From an uncultured Holophagaceae bacterium (GTDB lineage: Bacteria; Acidobacteriota; Holophagae; Holophagales; Holophagaceae), in contig CAIZZF010000024.1 of the NCBI GenBank assembly GCA_903937385.1, forward strand, positions 1 through 51,107: 51,107 nucleotides of DNA. The letters are read 5' to 3'. The notes under the pieces were generated by a model. That model was given only the letters and a program-made list of their open reading frames with translations, did no database searches and had not been told where the DNA came from. This document shows, in pieces, positions 24,858-33,639 of the stretch. The translations under genes and the position numbers were made by a program. The number at the start of each line of letters is the position of its first letter. Within the stretch, counting starts at the first letter, position 1.

Positions 24858-26072
24858 ATGCCTCAGCGCGCCGTCCTCCTCGGACTCGATCTTGGTGCTA
24901 GCAAAGTAGTGGCGGTGGTGGCCGTCCACGAGGAAGACGGGACGATCAATGTGACGGGCATGGGTCAGGCGGCCTCCCAGGGCGGCATCACCCAGGGTCA
25001 GATCACGGACATGGACATCAGCACCCGCGCCGTGGTGCGAGCCGTCGAGGAAGCCATGAACACCGCGGGTCAGACCCGGGTGGACTGCATCCGCGTGGCC
25101 GTGGACGGCATCCAGTTCAAGGGCGAAAACCTCCGCGACTCCATCACCATCTCCAGTAGCGACAAGATCATCTCCGCCGCGGACCGGGACCGAGTGCTTG
25201 AGCAGGCCACCAACGGCTGCAAGCTGGCCAAGGAGGAACTGGTCCTCCACCGCATCCCGCAGATGTTCCACATCAAGGGCCAGCGCGACATCCGCAACCC
25301 CGTGGGCATGTTCGGCGAGACGCTCGAGGCCGAGGTCCGCATCATCGTGGCCCCCAACCCCGTGATCACGAACATCCAGCTGGCGCTGAAGAACGCGGGG
25401 CTCCATGGCGCGGACCTGATGTATTCGCCCCTGGCGAGCGCCGAGGCCGTGCTGAGCCGCGAAGACCGCGACAACGGCGCCGTGGTGGTGGACATCGGGG
25501 AACAGCTCACCCACCTGGGCATCTTCCTGCACGGGACCCTGTTCCACTCGGCGATCATCCCCATCGGCGGAGCGCACTTCACCCGGGACCTCGAGATCAC
25601 CAAGCACCTCGGCGGCATCGCCGCGGCCGAGCGCATCAAGATCCGCTTCGGCACGGTGCTCCCCTCCCTCGTACCCGCCGAAGAGTCCGTCGAACTCGAG
25701 GAGGAGGGCCGCACGGTCTCCCGCCGCGAGATCGCCGAGGTGCTGCAGGCCCGCGCCGCGGAGCTGTTGAACCTGGTGCTCGCCGAGATGGGCCGCACCG
25801 GACTCATGCACGAGATCCATGGCGGCGTTCACCTGGTGGGTGGCGGCGCCCTGCTCACCCACCTTGCCATCCTCGCCCAGACCCTGCTGGGCCGGCCCCG
25901 GGTCGTCCTGGGCCGAATCCAGGGCGTGGCCGGCCTGCCCCAGGCCACGGGCAATCCCTACTTCGTGAACGCCCTCGGCGCCGTCAAGACCCTGGCCCGG
26001 GACCTAGCGGAGACCCGCGTCAAGCCCGATCGCGGGGGCAGCCTGCTCGAACGCATCAGGAATTTCTTCTAG
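24858..26072 (+). CDS. ftsA: Cell division protein FtsA
   Basis: A 404-residue actin-like ATPase that tethers FtsZ filaments to the membrane. Phosphate 1 is LGLDLGASKVVAVVA, the inserted 1C (SHS2) domain spans about 80-160, phosphate 2 is AVVVDIGEQLTHL, and the adenosine motif is VHLVGGGALL. The C-terminal amphipathic targeting helix is SLLERIRNFF. ATG 24858 follows AAGGAAAAGGA. It is 24 bp upstream of the preferred ftsZ start, so the two are surely co-transcribed. Confidence 0.94.
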   Translation: MPQRAVLLGLDLGASKVVAVVAVHEEDGTINVTGMGQAASQGGITQGQITDMDISTRAVVRAVEEAMNTAGQTRVDCIRVAVDGIQFKGENLRDSITISSSDKIISAADRDRVLEQATNGCKLAKEELVLHRIPQMFHIKGQRDIRNPVGMFGETLEAEVRIIVAPNPVITNIQLALKNAGLHGADLMYSPLASAEAVLSREDRDNGAVVVDIGEQLTHLGIFLHGTLFHSAIIPIGGAHFTRDLEITKHLGGIAAAERIKIRFGTVLPSLVPAEESVELEEEGRTVSRREIAEVLQARAAELLNLVLAEMGRTGLMHEIHGGVHLVGGGALLTHLAILAQTLLGRPRVVLGRIQGVAGLPQATGNPYFVNALGAVKTLARDLAETRVKPDRGGSLLERIRNFF

Positions 26073-26096
26073 CCCATGAACCCTTCGGGAGCCCCG

Positions 26097-27353
26097 ATGT
26101 CTGAGACCCCCTACCTGCCCTGCCCCCACACCCTGCCCGGCGCCAACATCAAGGTGCTCGGCGTGGGCGGCGCTGGCTGCAACGCCATCAACCGCATGAT
26201 CGACAGCGGCGTCACCGGCGTGCAGTTCATCGCCATGAACACCGACCAGCAGAGCCTCGCCCAGAGCAAGGCCCACCTGAAGCTGCCCCTGGGTCCCCAG
26301 AGCAGCCGTGGTCTCGGCGCCGGCGGCAACGCCGAGCGCGGCGCCGTGGCGGCGGAAGAGAGCCGCGAGGAAGTCTTGGCGGCCCTCCAGGGCGCCGACA
26401 TGGTCTTCATCACCGCAGGCATGGGCGGCGGCACCGGGACCGGCGCGGCCCCCGTGCTGGCCAACTACGCCCGGGAACTGGGCGCCCTCACCGTGGGCGT
26501 CGTCATCACGCCCTTCGCCTGGGAGGGCCGGAAGAAGGGTGACCTGGCCCTGGACGGCCTAGCCAACCTGCGAGAGACCGCCGATACCGTCATCGTCGTG
26601 AGCAATGAGCGCCTCAAGAGCGTCTGCGACGCCCGCGTGACCATGAAAGAAGCCTTCCGCGTGGCGGACGGCGTGCTGATCCAGGGCGTGCGCGGCATCG
26701 CCGACCTGATCCTGAAGCCCGGCATCATCAACGGCGACTTCGCCGACGTTGAGGCAGTGCTCCGCAACGGCGGCGAGGCTCTCATCGGCACCGGCGCTGG
26801 CCGGGGCGAGGAGGCCGTCATGGATGCCCTGCGCAAGGCCCTGGCCTGCCCCCTGCTGGAGCGAGCCCAGAGCGGCGCCGCGGCCAACGTCATGGTGTCC
26901 ATCACCGCCGACTGGGAGGTCATGGAGGCCTCGGCCATCGAGACCGCCATGAACTACCTGCAGGAGCACTACAGCGGTCGACCTGACATCAAGGCCTGCA
27001 CCGTGGAAGGCGAGGGCATGGAAGACCGTGTCCTGGTCACCGTGCTCGCCAGCGGCTTCGAGGACGATCAGCTCCTCCGGGACCGCCGCACCAGCACCCA
27101 TCTGGGCGGCACCGCCGAAGTCCCGGTCCAGACCTACAGTGCGCTGCTGCCCGCGATCTCCCAGTCCCTCCCGCCCAACGTGGAGAGCGGCCGCTTCTAC
27201 GGCGATGGGCCCGCCGGGGAACCCCAGGGCCCCACGCCCACCCGCCTCATGCCCCAGGCCCCCACCCCCAGCGGTGAGCTGACCGGCGGTGCTGAGGACC
27301 TCCACATCCCCGCCATCATTCGCAACCGCCAGGGGCTGCTGCCCATGGAGTAG
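26097..27353 (+). CDS. ftsZ: Cell division protein FtsZ
   Basis: A 418-residue tubulin-like GTPase forming the Z-ring. The GTP-binding tubulin signature [10 protein letters not shown] is at about 111-120, the N-terminal [15 protein letters not shown] precedes it, and the catalytic T7 loop is NGDFADV at about 212-218. After a Pro-rich linker the conserved C-terminal peptide [11 protein letters not shown] binds FtsA. ATG 26097 is chosen over ATG 26076 because GGGAG lies 5 bp upstream and MSETPYLP starts a normal tail. It is the last gene of the division cluster; the next gene is unrelated. Confidence 0.95.
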   Translation: MSETPYLPCPHTLPGANIKVLGVGGAGCNAINRMIDSGVTGVQFIAMNTDQQSLAQSKAHLKLPLGPQSSRGLGAGGNAERGAVAAEESREEVLAALQGADMVFITAGMGGGTGTGAAPVLANYARELGALTVGVVITPFAWEGRKKGDLALDGLANLRETADTVIVVSNERLKSVCDARVTMKEAFRVADGVLIQGVRGIADLILKPGIINGDFADVEAVLRNGGEALIGTGAGRGEEAVMDALRKALACPLLERAQSGAAANVMVSITADWEVMEASAIETAMNYLQEHYSGRPDIKACTVEGEGMEDRVLVTVLASGFEDDQLLRDRRTSTHLGGTAEVPVQTYSALLPAISQSLPPNVESGRFYGDGPAGEPQGPTPTRLMPQAPTPSGELTGGAEDLHIPAIIRNRQGLLPME

Positions 27354-27371
27354 TTTTTCGGGGGATAGTGA

Positions 27372-28037
27372 ATGACGCGCAAGGCCCACTTGGTTTCTGA
27401 CTACTTGGAGGATCTTCCTGGGATCATTCTCGACCAAGTTGGCATTGTCGAAGAATTCGTGGCGGGAAAACCCGGAATTTATGCCCTCTACACCGATAAC
27501 CGGCTCTATTACGTGGGTCTGGCGACCAATCTCAAAGCCCGATTGAAACAGCACCAGAAGGATCGGCATTCAGGTGCCTGGGATCGGTTCAGCGTGTACT
27601 TGACCACCCATGACGAACACCTGAAGGACCTAGAGTCCTTGTTGCTGCGAGTTACCAGGAAGCCAGAGGGGAATCGCCAGAACGGAAAATTTCGGGGCGC
27701 CTCGAACCAAAGCTCCGAACTGCATCGGAGGTACAAGCTATTCCAGGAAGAGGAATTCAAAGAGATCTTCAACCTTCAGGAAAAGCCGGCTAAATCAAAA
27801 AAAGCACCCTTGAATCCAATGGAGACACGATCAGGCCCATTCGCCCTGCGAGGGCTCCACAAGGGGAAGACCTTCAAGGCACTGCTGCTGAAGGATGGTT
27901 CAGTGCGACTTGGCAGTTGGGTCTTCACTTCCCTCTCTGCCGCAGCGAGTCATGTCACCAAACACCCAACCAACGGACGCTGGTTCTGGCACATCAAGTC
28001 CACAGAGGGTGATTGGGTGCGACTGAAATTGATCTAA
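27372..28037 (+). CDS. GIY-YIG nuclease with C-terminal RAMA-like domain
   Basis: A 221-residue protein. The GIY-YIG domain has GIYALY at 35-40, YYVGLATNLKARLKQH at 46-61 (catalytic Arg57) and the metal-binding Glu88 in LKDLESLLL. After a basic linker, residues 156-221 (GLHKGKTFKALLLKDGSV, SWVFTSLSAAASHV, NGRWFWHI, WVRLKLI) resemble RAMA domains found with restriction and modification enzymes. Base composition is visibly lower in G+C than all neighbours. It begins 18 bp after ftsZ on the same strand, as if inserted behind the division operon. The role is unknown; DNA processing or defence is inference. Confidence 0.72.
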   Translation: MTRKAHLVSDYLEDLPGIILDQVGIVEEFVAGKPGIYALYTDNRLYYVGLATNLKARLKQHQKDRHSGAWDRFSVYLTTHDEHLKDLESLLLRVTRKPEGNRQNGKFRGASNQSSELHRRYKLFQEEEFKEIFNLQEKPAKSKKAPLNPMETRSGPFALRGLHKGKTFKALLLKDGSVRLGSWVFTSLSAAASHVTKHPTNGRWFWHIKSTEGDWVRLKLI

Positions 28038-28064
28038 TCCAATTAGCGGCAGTGAAGCCTGGAC

Positions 28065-28397
28065 TCAGCTCAGCCGCAGGAACTTCCCCCGGGCGAGCCC
28101 CAGGAGAAACTGGGCGGTCCTGACCTGGGTATCGGCCTCGCCAGGCTGGGCAGCCTCCATGACTGCGACCACCTGGGCCACGGTCCGGATACCATCGCAG
28201 GCCCGCCACACGGCGCTGCCGCGGGCGTCGAGCCTCACGCGGTAGGCGGGCTTCTTCATCAGCCGCAGCAGCCAAGCCCAGCGGGGCGAGACGATCTTCG
28301 GCCGGATCAGCACCAGATTGCCCGCCTCGCCCGGCTCCGCCGCCACCGCCGGCGTGGGCACCAGGGCCAGAAAGGCCTCATCGGGGAATGGGTTCAT
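28065..28397 (-). CDS. PqqD-family protein
   Basis: A 110-residue protein whose C-terminal two thirds match the PqqD fold: VRLDARGSAVWRACDGIRTV, then VAVMEAAQPGEADTQVRTAQ and FLLGLARGKFLRL. PqqD domains are peptide chaperones that recognise RiPP precursors for radical SAM enzymes. No radical SAM gene or precursor is beside it, so its substrate is unknown. ATG 28397 follows GGAG at 8 bp; ATG 28430 is less likely. It lies downstream of the OPT transporter gene on the same strand, beyond two strong hairpins, and converges on the GIY-YIG gene. Confidence 0.75.
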   Translation of the reverse strand: MNPFPDEAFLALVPTPAVAAEPGEAGNLVLIRPKIVSPRWAWLLRLMKKPAYRVRLDARGSAVWRACDGIRTVAQVVAVMEAAQPGEADTQVRTAQFLLGLARGKFLRLS

Positions 28398-28431
28398 GGC
28401 GATGGCTCCGGGGCGACGGGAGGGGTGCAAG

Positions 28432-28458
28432 CCAAGGCCCGGCTGAGCCGGGCCTTGG
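28432..28458 (-). terminator. Strong hairpin between OPT transporter and pqqD-like gene
   Basis: CCAAGGCCCGGC (28432-28443) pairs perfectly with GCCGGGCCTTGG (28447-28458) around a 3-base loop. No T-tract follows on the minus strand, so it may be a rho-assisted terminator, an RNA-stability element or part of a repeat. Confidence 0.55.
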
Positions 28459-28467
28459 CGCGGGGGC

Positions 28468-28499
28468 CCGGGGGTGTGCGCGCAGCGCGGAACCCCCGG
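28468..28499 (-). repeat. REP-like palindromic repeat, copy 1
   Basis: CCGGGGGT (28468-28475) pairs with ACCCCCGG (28492-28499) around a GC-rich centre. The 32-bp reverse complement matches 45862-45893 at 29 positions. It begins immediately beyond the OPT stop codon. Confidence 0.75.
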
Positions 28500-28502
28500 A
28501 CT

Positions 28503-30638
28503 CTAGAAGTTGGCGCTTGGGGGTGCCGGCTCATCGGCGGCGCCGGCGTTGGCCAGGGGCACCCGCACGAGGTAGACAGCGATCCCGGCGAGGATCAGGA
28601 GGCTGATCCAGAAAGCACCCGGGGCGTTGGTGGGACCCCAGACAAAGCGCGTGAGCTGGAACTTCACCTCGTAGAAGGCGAAGGCGGCGAAGACCAGGCC
28701 CACCAGGGCCTCCCCGGCGATGAGGCCCGCGGCCAGCAGGACGCCGTTGTTCTCGGTGCGCACCTTCTGGGCCTCATTGAGGCCGCGCTTGGCGCCGACC
28801 ATTTCAACGACGCCCTTGATCAGGCCGCCCAGGAAGATGGCAAAGGTCGTCTCCAGGGGCAGATACATGCCCACGGACACCAGCATCGGACTCTTCACCT
28901 GCATGAGGATGAAGGCGAGGCCCATCATCATGCCGACGATGATCAGCGGCCAGGCCATCTTGCCTTCCACGATGCCGCGGCTGAGCAGGGCCATGAGACC
29001 CGCCTGGGGAGCGGCCAGCTGCTTGGAGCCGAAGCCGGCATCAAGCGACAGAACAGCCTTCTTCTGGTCCGCGGGGAGCTGCTTCACCTGATCCAGCGTG
29101 TAGGTCGTGCCGTCCGGGGCCGTCACCATCTGCACCTGCTGGGCGGTGAGTTCGGCAATGCGCTTGGTGCCCTGGGCGGAAATGTCGCCCTCATGCAGCA
29201 CCATCAGGGGAATGAAGAGCACCGCAGAGGCCAGGGCCACGCCGAGCAGGTCGCCCATCTCCATGCGCCAGGGGGTTCCGCCCAGGATGTGACCGGCCTT
29301 GAGGTCCTGCAGCATTTCGCCGGCGACGGCAGCACTGACGCAGACCACAGCAGCCACGCCCAGAACGGCGGCGACGCCCTCCCGGCCCTTGACGCCGAGG
29401 ACCACCATCACGAGGGCAGTGATCACCAGCGCCGTCAGGGTCAGGCCGGAGATGGGGTTGTTGCTCGATCCCATGATGCCGACGAGGTAGCCGCTGATGG
29501 CCGAGAAGAAGAAGCCCAGGATCACCACCACCAGGGCCGCCACAAGGGAGACCAGGGGGCTCACCTGGAAGATGCGCCAGGTGATCAGGAAGGTCACCAG
29601 GGCGGCGAAGCCCAGGCCGAACATGACGTAGGTGAAGGGCAGGTCCTTGTTGACGCGGTCGACCACGTGCTCACCGGAGGCGGCCTTCTTGACGTCCGAG
29701 ATGGAGCGGCTGAGGCCCGTGGCCAGGCTCTTGCGCATCTTGAAGAGGGTGAAGCAGGCGCCCATGAGCATGCCGCCGATGGCGATGGGGCGGACGATGA
29801 ACTTCCAGACGGACACCGACAGGGCGATCCAGTCGCCTTCGGCGGCACCCTCGGGCAGCACGCCCGGTGCCAGGAAGTAGGTGATGATGGGCACCAGCAG
29901 ACCCCAGGCGATGATGCCGCCAGAGAAGTTCAGTGCGCCCAGCTTGGGGCCGATGATGTAGCCCACGCCCATGTAGGCGGGGCTGATGCCAGGCGAGGAC
30001 AGCAGCATGCCGCCGCCGACCTTGGCCTTCCAGCCGTGCACAAGGTTGATGGCCGTGGCCTTGAAGCCCACGAACCGCTCCCAGGTGGTGGCGAAGAGCT
30101 GCACCTGCACGAGGGCCTGGATCACCGCGCCGAGGCCCATGGCCCCGAACAGGAACTTGGTGCCGCTGCCACCACGGGCGCCGGCCTTGTGGATCTCGGC
30201 GGCGGCCACACTCTCGGGATAGGGCAGCTCCGCGTCCTCGACCATGACCCGGCGGAGCAGGGCCACGAACATGATGCCGAGCACGCCGCCCGCGAACATG
30301 ATCAGCGAGCTGGTGACGTAGTTCCCCATGGTGAAGAACTTCGGCCAGATGCCGCTGATGACGAAGGCGGGGATGGTGAAGATGGCGCCGGCGGCCACGG
30401 ACTCACCGATGCTGCCCACGGTGCGGGCCATGTTCTCTTCCAGGATGGTGCCCTTCATGAGCTTGATGAGGGCCATGCCGATGACCGCCGCCGGGTAGGT
30501 GGCGGCGATGGTCATGCCCGCCTTCAGGCCCAGGTAGGCATTGGCGGAGCCGAGGACCACGGCCATGACGAGGCCGATGAGTACGGCCCGCAGCGAGAAC
30601 TCCCGCAGGTTCTGGTCAGAAGGGACAAAAGGTTGCAT
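28503..30638 (-). CDS. OPT-family oligopeptide transporter
   Basis: A 711-residue polytopic membrane protein of the OPT superfamily, which imports oligopeptides or metal chelates with protons. The N-terminal signature GSANAYLGLKAGMTIAATYP is followed by about 15 hydrophobic helices, including GMLMGACFTLFKMRKSL and SSNNPISGLTLTALVI, the conserved SNNPISG motif of bacterial OPTs. A soluble loop of about 40 residues (near 495-540, QVQMVTAPDGTTYTLDQVKQ) interrupts the C-terminal half. AGGAGCACCG precedes ATG 30638. The substrate cannot be predicted. It is divergent from the rRNA methyltransferase gene. Confidence 0.9.
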   Translation of the reverse strand: MQPFVPSDQNLREFSLRAVLIGLVMAVVLGSANAYLGLKAGMTIAATYPAAVIGMALIKLMKGTILEENMARTVGSIGESVAAGAIFTIPAFVISGIWPKFFTMGNYVTSSLIMFAGGVLGIMFVALLRRVMVEDAELPYPESVAAAEIHKAGARGGSGTKFLFGAMGLGAVIQALVQVQLFATTWERFVGFKATAINLVHGWKAKVGGGMLLSSPGISPAYMGVGYIIGPKLGALNFSGGIIAWGLLVPIITYFLAPGVLPEGAAEGDWIALSVSVWKFIVRPIAIGGMLMGACFTLFKMRKSLATGLSRSISDVKKAASGEHVVDRVNKDLPFTYVMFGLGFAALVTFLITWRIFQVSPLVSLVAALVVVILGFFFSAISGYLVGIMGSSNNPISGLTLTALVITALVMVVLGVKGREGVAAVLGVAAVVCVSAAVAGEMLQDLKAGHILGGTPWRMEMGDLLGVALASAVLFIPLMVLHEGDISAQGTKRIAELTAQQVQMVTAPDGTTYTLDQVKQLPADQKKAVLSLDAGFGSKQLAAPQAGLMALLSRGIVEGKMAWPLIIVGMMMGLAFILMQVKSPMLVSVGMYLPLETTFAIFLGGLIKGVVEMVGAKRGLNEAQKVRTENNGVLLAAGLIAGEALVGLVFAAFAFYEVKFQLTRFVWGPTNAPGAFWISLLILAGIAVYLVRVPLANAGAADEPAPPSANF

Positions 30639-30694
30639 CGGTGCTCCTGGAGGGCGCTTGGGGGAATCGATGAAAAGCTGCGTGGGTCGCCGAT

Positions 30695-30700
30695 AGTCTA
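30695..30700 (-). promoter_or_regulatory. Candidate -10 element for the OPT gene
   Basis: On the minus strand TAGACT (30700-30695), the same hexamer as the rimP promoter, lies about 57 bp before the OPT start in the 204-bp divergent gap. No good -35 is visible. The rest of that gap (30639-30842) holds TACTCT at 30814-30819, a possible -10 for the divergent methyltransferase, and nothing else I can name. Confidence 0.3.
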
Positions 30701-30842
30701 AACCGGATCCCTGCGGGAGCCCACGGCCTGCTGGTTAGGGTGGCAGATCAGCACAGACCGGTCATCTCCCGGATGCCCGCAAACCCCCGAACCCCGCCCT
30801 CCGCCCAAACGGGTACTCTGAAAGCTCCACTTCGGCCCGCCC

Positions 30843-31616
30843 ATGTCGCCCACCCTCACCAGCAAGGTCAATCCGCGCTTCAAGGAGCTCCAGGCCCGTC
30901 TCCGGCCCGGCGGCGCCCGGCGGGGCGCCACCCTGCTGCTGGGGGAGAAGCTCATCGAGACCTGGGCCCAGACCCGGCAGACCCCCGCTGGGGCGCGGCT
31001 GCGGCCCGCTCTCTGGCTGCGGTTGGAGCAGGCCGCGCCCCATCCCCTGGAGGCGGCCCTGGCCGTGCCCACCCAGGTGCTGGGCGAGGCGCTCATGCGG
31101 GAGCTCGCCGACGCGGGCAGCCCCCCGGAGCACGCCCTCCTCGTGGACCTGGGGCCCGAGCCCACGGGCCCGCTGGCGCCCCGGGTCATCGGCGCCTGGG
31201 GCATCCAGGACCCGGGTAACCTCGGGGCGATCCTGCGCAGCGCCGCCGCCTTCGGCTTCCAGGAGGCCCTGCTGGGGCCAGGCTGCGCCGACGCCTTCCA
31301 TCCCCGGGCCCTGCGGGGGGGCATGGGGGCCGCTTTCCTGCTGCCTCTGCGCCGGGTGGCCGCCCTGGTCCCCGACGAGGGCCACTGGTTCGCCCTCGAC
31401 GGGGGACCCGGCGCCCTGCCCCTGGCCGAGGCGGACCTGTCCGAGCCCCTGCGCCTGTGGGTGGGCAACGAAGGCCATGGCTGGGCGGACGTGACCCTGC
31501 CCGAGGGCGTGCAGCGCCTCGCCATCCCCATCCAGGGCCTGGAGAGCCTCAACGCCGCCGTGGCGGCGGGCATCGCCTGCTTTGAAGCCGCCCGGCGGAG
31601 CGGACCCCGCCCGTGA
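30843..31616 (+). CDS. SpoU/TrmH-type RNA 2'-O-methyltransferase
   Basis: A 257-residue SPOUT methyltransferase using S-adenosylmethionine, probably acting on 23S rRNA. The three SpoU motifs are motif 1 DPGNLGAILRSAAAFG (about 122-137), motif 2 LWVGNEGHG (about 203-211) and motif 3 IPIQGLESLNAAVAAGI near 225-241. The N-terminal substrate-binding domain is short and starts SPTLTSKVNPRFKEL, as in RlmB/TrmH relatives that open with an SPxNPxxK-like stretch. The exact target nucleotide is not predictable. The stop overlaps the GTG start of lnt. Confidence 0.85.
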   Translation: MSPTLTSKVNPRFKELQARLRPGGARRGATLLLGEKLIETWAQTRQTPAGARLRPALWLRLEQAAPHPLEAALAVPTQVLGEALMRELADAGSPPEHALLVDLGPEPTGPLAPRVIGAWGIQDPGNLGAILRSAAAFGFQEALLGPGCADAFHPRALRGGMGAAFLLPLRRVAALVPDEGHWFALDGGPGALPLAEADLSEPLRLWVGNEGHGWADVTLPEGVQRLAIPIQGLESLNAAVAAGIACFEAARRSGPRP

Positions 31617-33139
31617 AGACGCCCTGGCTCCTGCGCCCCCTGGAAACCGCCGTGCTGGCGTCGCTTTTCGCTTTGGCCTTCCGCTATCCCGGCGCCCTGG
31701 GGGGCTGGCTGGAACCCGTCGCGGCCCTGGCCTTCCCGGTGTTCCTGATGGAGGCCGTCTTCCGGGGCCGCCACGCCTTCTGGACCTGGCTCACCCTGCT
31801 CGCGGGCCTGCTCTTCCTCTATGCCTGGGTGCCCCAGACCCTGGCCTCGAAGGGGGGCCTGCCCCTCGGGGTGGCCCTGCTGGGAACCCTGCTGCTGAGT
31901 CTCTGGGAGGCCACGGGCCTGTGGGCCGTGACCCTGGGATCGCGCTGGGTGGGCCGCCGGAGCGGCCCCCTGGGCGCGGCCCTGGGTGCCGCCCTGCTCC
32001 TGCTGGCCTGGGAGTCCTGGGGCTTCCATGTCTATCCCTGGACCTGGGGCGCGGCCTTCGGCGCCCTGCCCTGGACCGCCCGCAGCGCCGCCTTCCTGGG
32101 CGCGTCCGGCCTGTCGGCCTTGGCCTGGGGCACCGGTGCCTGGGCGGGCGCCACCTTGGCGGAGGGCGGCCCCCTCCGGCGCGTCCTGGCGGGTCCGGCC
32201 CTGGCCCTGGGTCTCCTGGCCCTGGGCGGCGGGGCTTGGCTCCTGCTGCCCCGGGGACCTGTCCGCAGCCTGGATCTGGCCCTGATCCAGCCGAACTACC
32301 CTGCGGGCCAGCGCCTGCCGGGCATGGAAGCCGACATGTGGCAGCGCAGCGACGCCCTGCTCCGCGCCAGCGGGCTGCCGCGCCGGGACCGCCCGACCCT
32401 GCTGCTCTGGCCCGAGAGCTCTGTCCTGGGCCGCGACGACCGCCAGTCGGACCCACGGCTGAATGCCGAGGCCGCTCGCCGTGGAGTGGCCTGGCTCTAC
32501 GGCACCGAGGGGGGCCTCCTCAACCTGGTGCGCGGCGAAGCCCCGGGCCAGCCGACCTTTCTCTTCGCCAAGACGGAGCCCATGGCCTTCGGCGAGCGCA
32601 TGCCCGGACCCGAGCCCCTCCGCCGCTGGCTGGACCAGCAGCTGGGCTTCGTCTCCCAGGAGGCGGGCGAGCTGCACGAGGGCTGCGCCTTCCCGGTGCC
32701 CGCGCCCGGTGGCCCCCTGCGCGTGCATCCTCTGCTCTGCAGCGAGGCCCTGCTGCCGGAGCGGACCCGCCGGGGGCTTGAGCTGGGCCACGCGGAGCTG
32801 CTGTCCAACCTCACCAACGACGGCTGGTTCGAGCGCAGCATCGCCACGGACCTGCACGCCGCCCAGATCCGCCTGCGGGCCCCAGAGCTGGGTGTGCCCC
32901 TGGTGCGCGCCACCCTCACGGGCAAGTCCGGGCTCTTCCGGGAGGACGGCCGGTTCCAGCTCTGGGGCGGCCCCCTCAGTGAGGACGCCTACGCCCTGGA
33001 GCTGCAGTGGCGCCCGGTGCACACCCCGGCTCGTTCGGGTTGGCTGCTGCCCCTGTTAGCCAGTGCCCTTGCGCTGGGAATCCTCGCGTTGCGAGTCCTC
33101 CCGCGGCTAGGATGGGGAACCTTGTCATGGAAAACCTGA
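31613..33139 (+). CDS. lnt: Apolipoprotein N-acyltransferase
   Basis: A 508-residue inner-membrane enzyme that adds the third acyl chain to lipoproteins. About six N-terminal helices precede a nitrilase-like domain with the catalytic triad: E268 in LLLWPESSV, K320 in LFAKTEPMAFGE, and C376 in LLCSEALLP. A last helix is at about 480-498. GTG 31613 overlaps the preceding TGA. Together with the LolC/E-LolD genes in this window it indicates triacylated lipoproteins and an outer membrane. It overlaps the GNAT gene by 13 bp. Confidence 0.92.
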   Translation: MKTPWLLRPLETAVLASLFALAFRYPGALGGWLEPVAALAFPVFLMEAVFRGRHAFWTWLTLLAGLLFLYAWVPQTLASKGGLPLGVALLGTLLLSLWEATGLWAVTLGSRWVGRRSGPLGAALGAALLLLAWESWGFHVYPWTWGAAFGALPWTARSAAFLGASGLSALAWGTGAWAGATLAEGGPLRRVLAGPALALGLLALGGGAWLLLPRGPVRSLDLALIQPNYPAGQRLPGMEADMWQRSDALLRASGLPRRDRPTLLLWPESSVLGRDDRQSDPRLNAEAARRGVAWLYGTEGGLLNLVRGEAPGQPTFLFAKTEPMAFGERMPGPEPLRRWLDQQLGFVSQEAGELHEGCAFPVPAPGGPLRVHPLLCSEALLPERTRRGLELGHAELLSNLTNDGWFERSIATDLHAAQIRLRAPELGVPLVRATLTGKSGLFREDGRFQLWGGPLSEDAYALELQWRPVHTPARSGWLLPLLASALALGILALRVLPRLGWGTLSWKT

Positions 33140-33639
33140 TGGATCGCGACTTCCTCACACCCGAACCTCTGTCGACCCCGCATGGAACCATCGCGTTCCG
33201 GGACGAGACCTGGAGCATCGACCCGCGGGAGCTCCAGATCTTCTTCCAGGCGGAGGAGGTCTACTGGACCGCCGACCGCACCATCGAGCAGTGGCGGCGG
33301 TTGCTGGCCTGCTCGCACCTGCTCACGGCGCGCCTGGTGCCGGAGGGCTCCAAGGGTGGTCGCCTGGTGGGCGTCACGCGGCTCTGGTCGGATCATGCCT
33401 ACGAAGCCAAGCTCTACGACATGGTGACGGCCCGGGACATGATGGAATACGACATCCCCGGGCAGATGGTGCAGTGGGGCCTGCGGCACCCCTGGGTGGG
33501 CGAGGTCACCCGCTTCGTCCTCGAGACCCGCGACCGCCAGCACTTCTACCCTCGCTTCGGCTTCCGGCTGGGCACCGAGGTCGAGAGCATCCACATGCGC
33601 GTGATGACAGCCGATCTCAAGACCCGGGGCCTGCGGTGA
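33127..33639 (+). CDS. GNAT-like acetyltransferase
   Basis: A 170-residue protein with GNAT features: a central strand RLVGVTRLWSDHAYEAKLYD and a C-terminal FYPRFGF like the common Y-x-K/R-x-GF motif. The substrate is unknown. ATG 33127 is preferred, with GGGGAA 8 bp upstream; ATG 33112 and ATG 33139 are alternatives. It is coupled on both sides: it overlaps lnt by 13 bp, and its stop overlaps the GTG of maf. Confidence 0.65.
   Translation: MENLMDRDFLTPEPLSTPHGTIAFRDETWSIDPRELQIFFQAEEVYWTADRTIEQWRRLLACSHLLTARLVPEGSKGGRLVGVTRLWSDHAYEAKLYDMVTARDMMEYDIPGQMVQWGLRHPWVGEVTRFVLETRDRQHFYPRFGFRLGTEVESIHMRVMTADLKTRGLR

Noticed and set aside
28425-30701. 758-codon open frame opposite the OPT gene
   Set aside because: His/Asp/Gly-rich shadow of a hydrophobic membrane protein; no ribosome-binding site or family.
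30698-33022. 774-codon minus-strand open frame opposite the methyltransferase and lnt genes
   Set aside because: Low-complexity Gln/Gly/Arg composition; the plus-strand genes carry full catalytic motifs.
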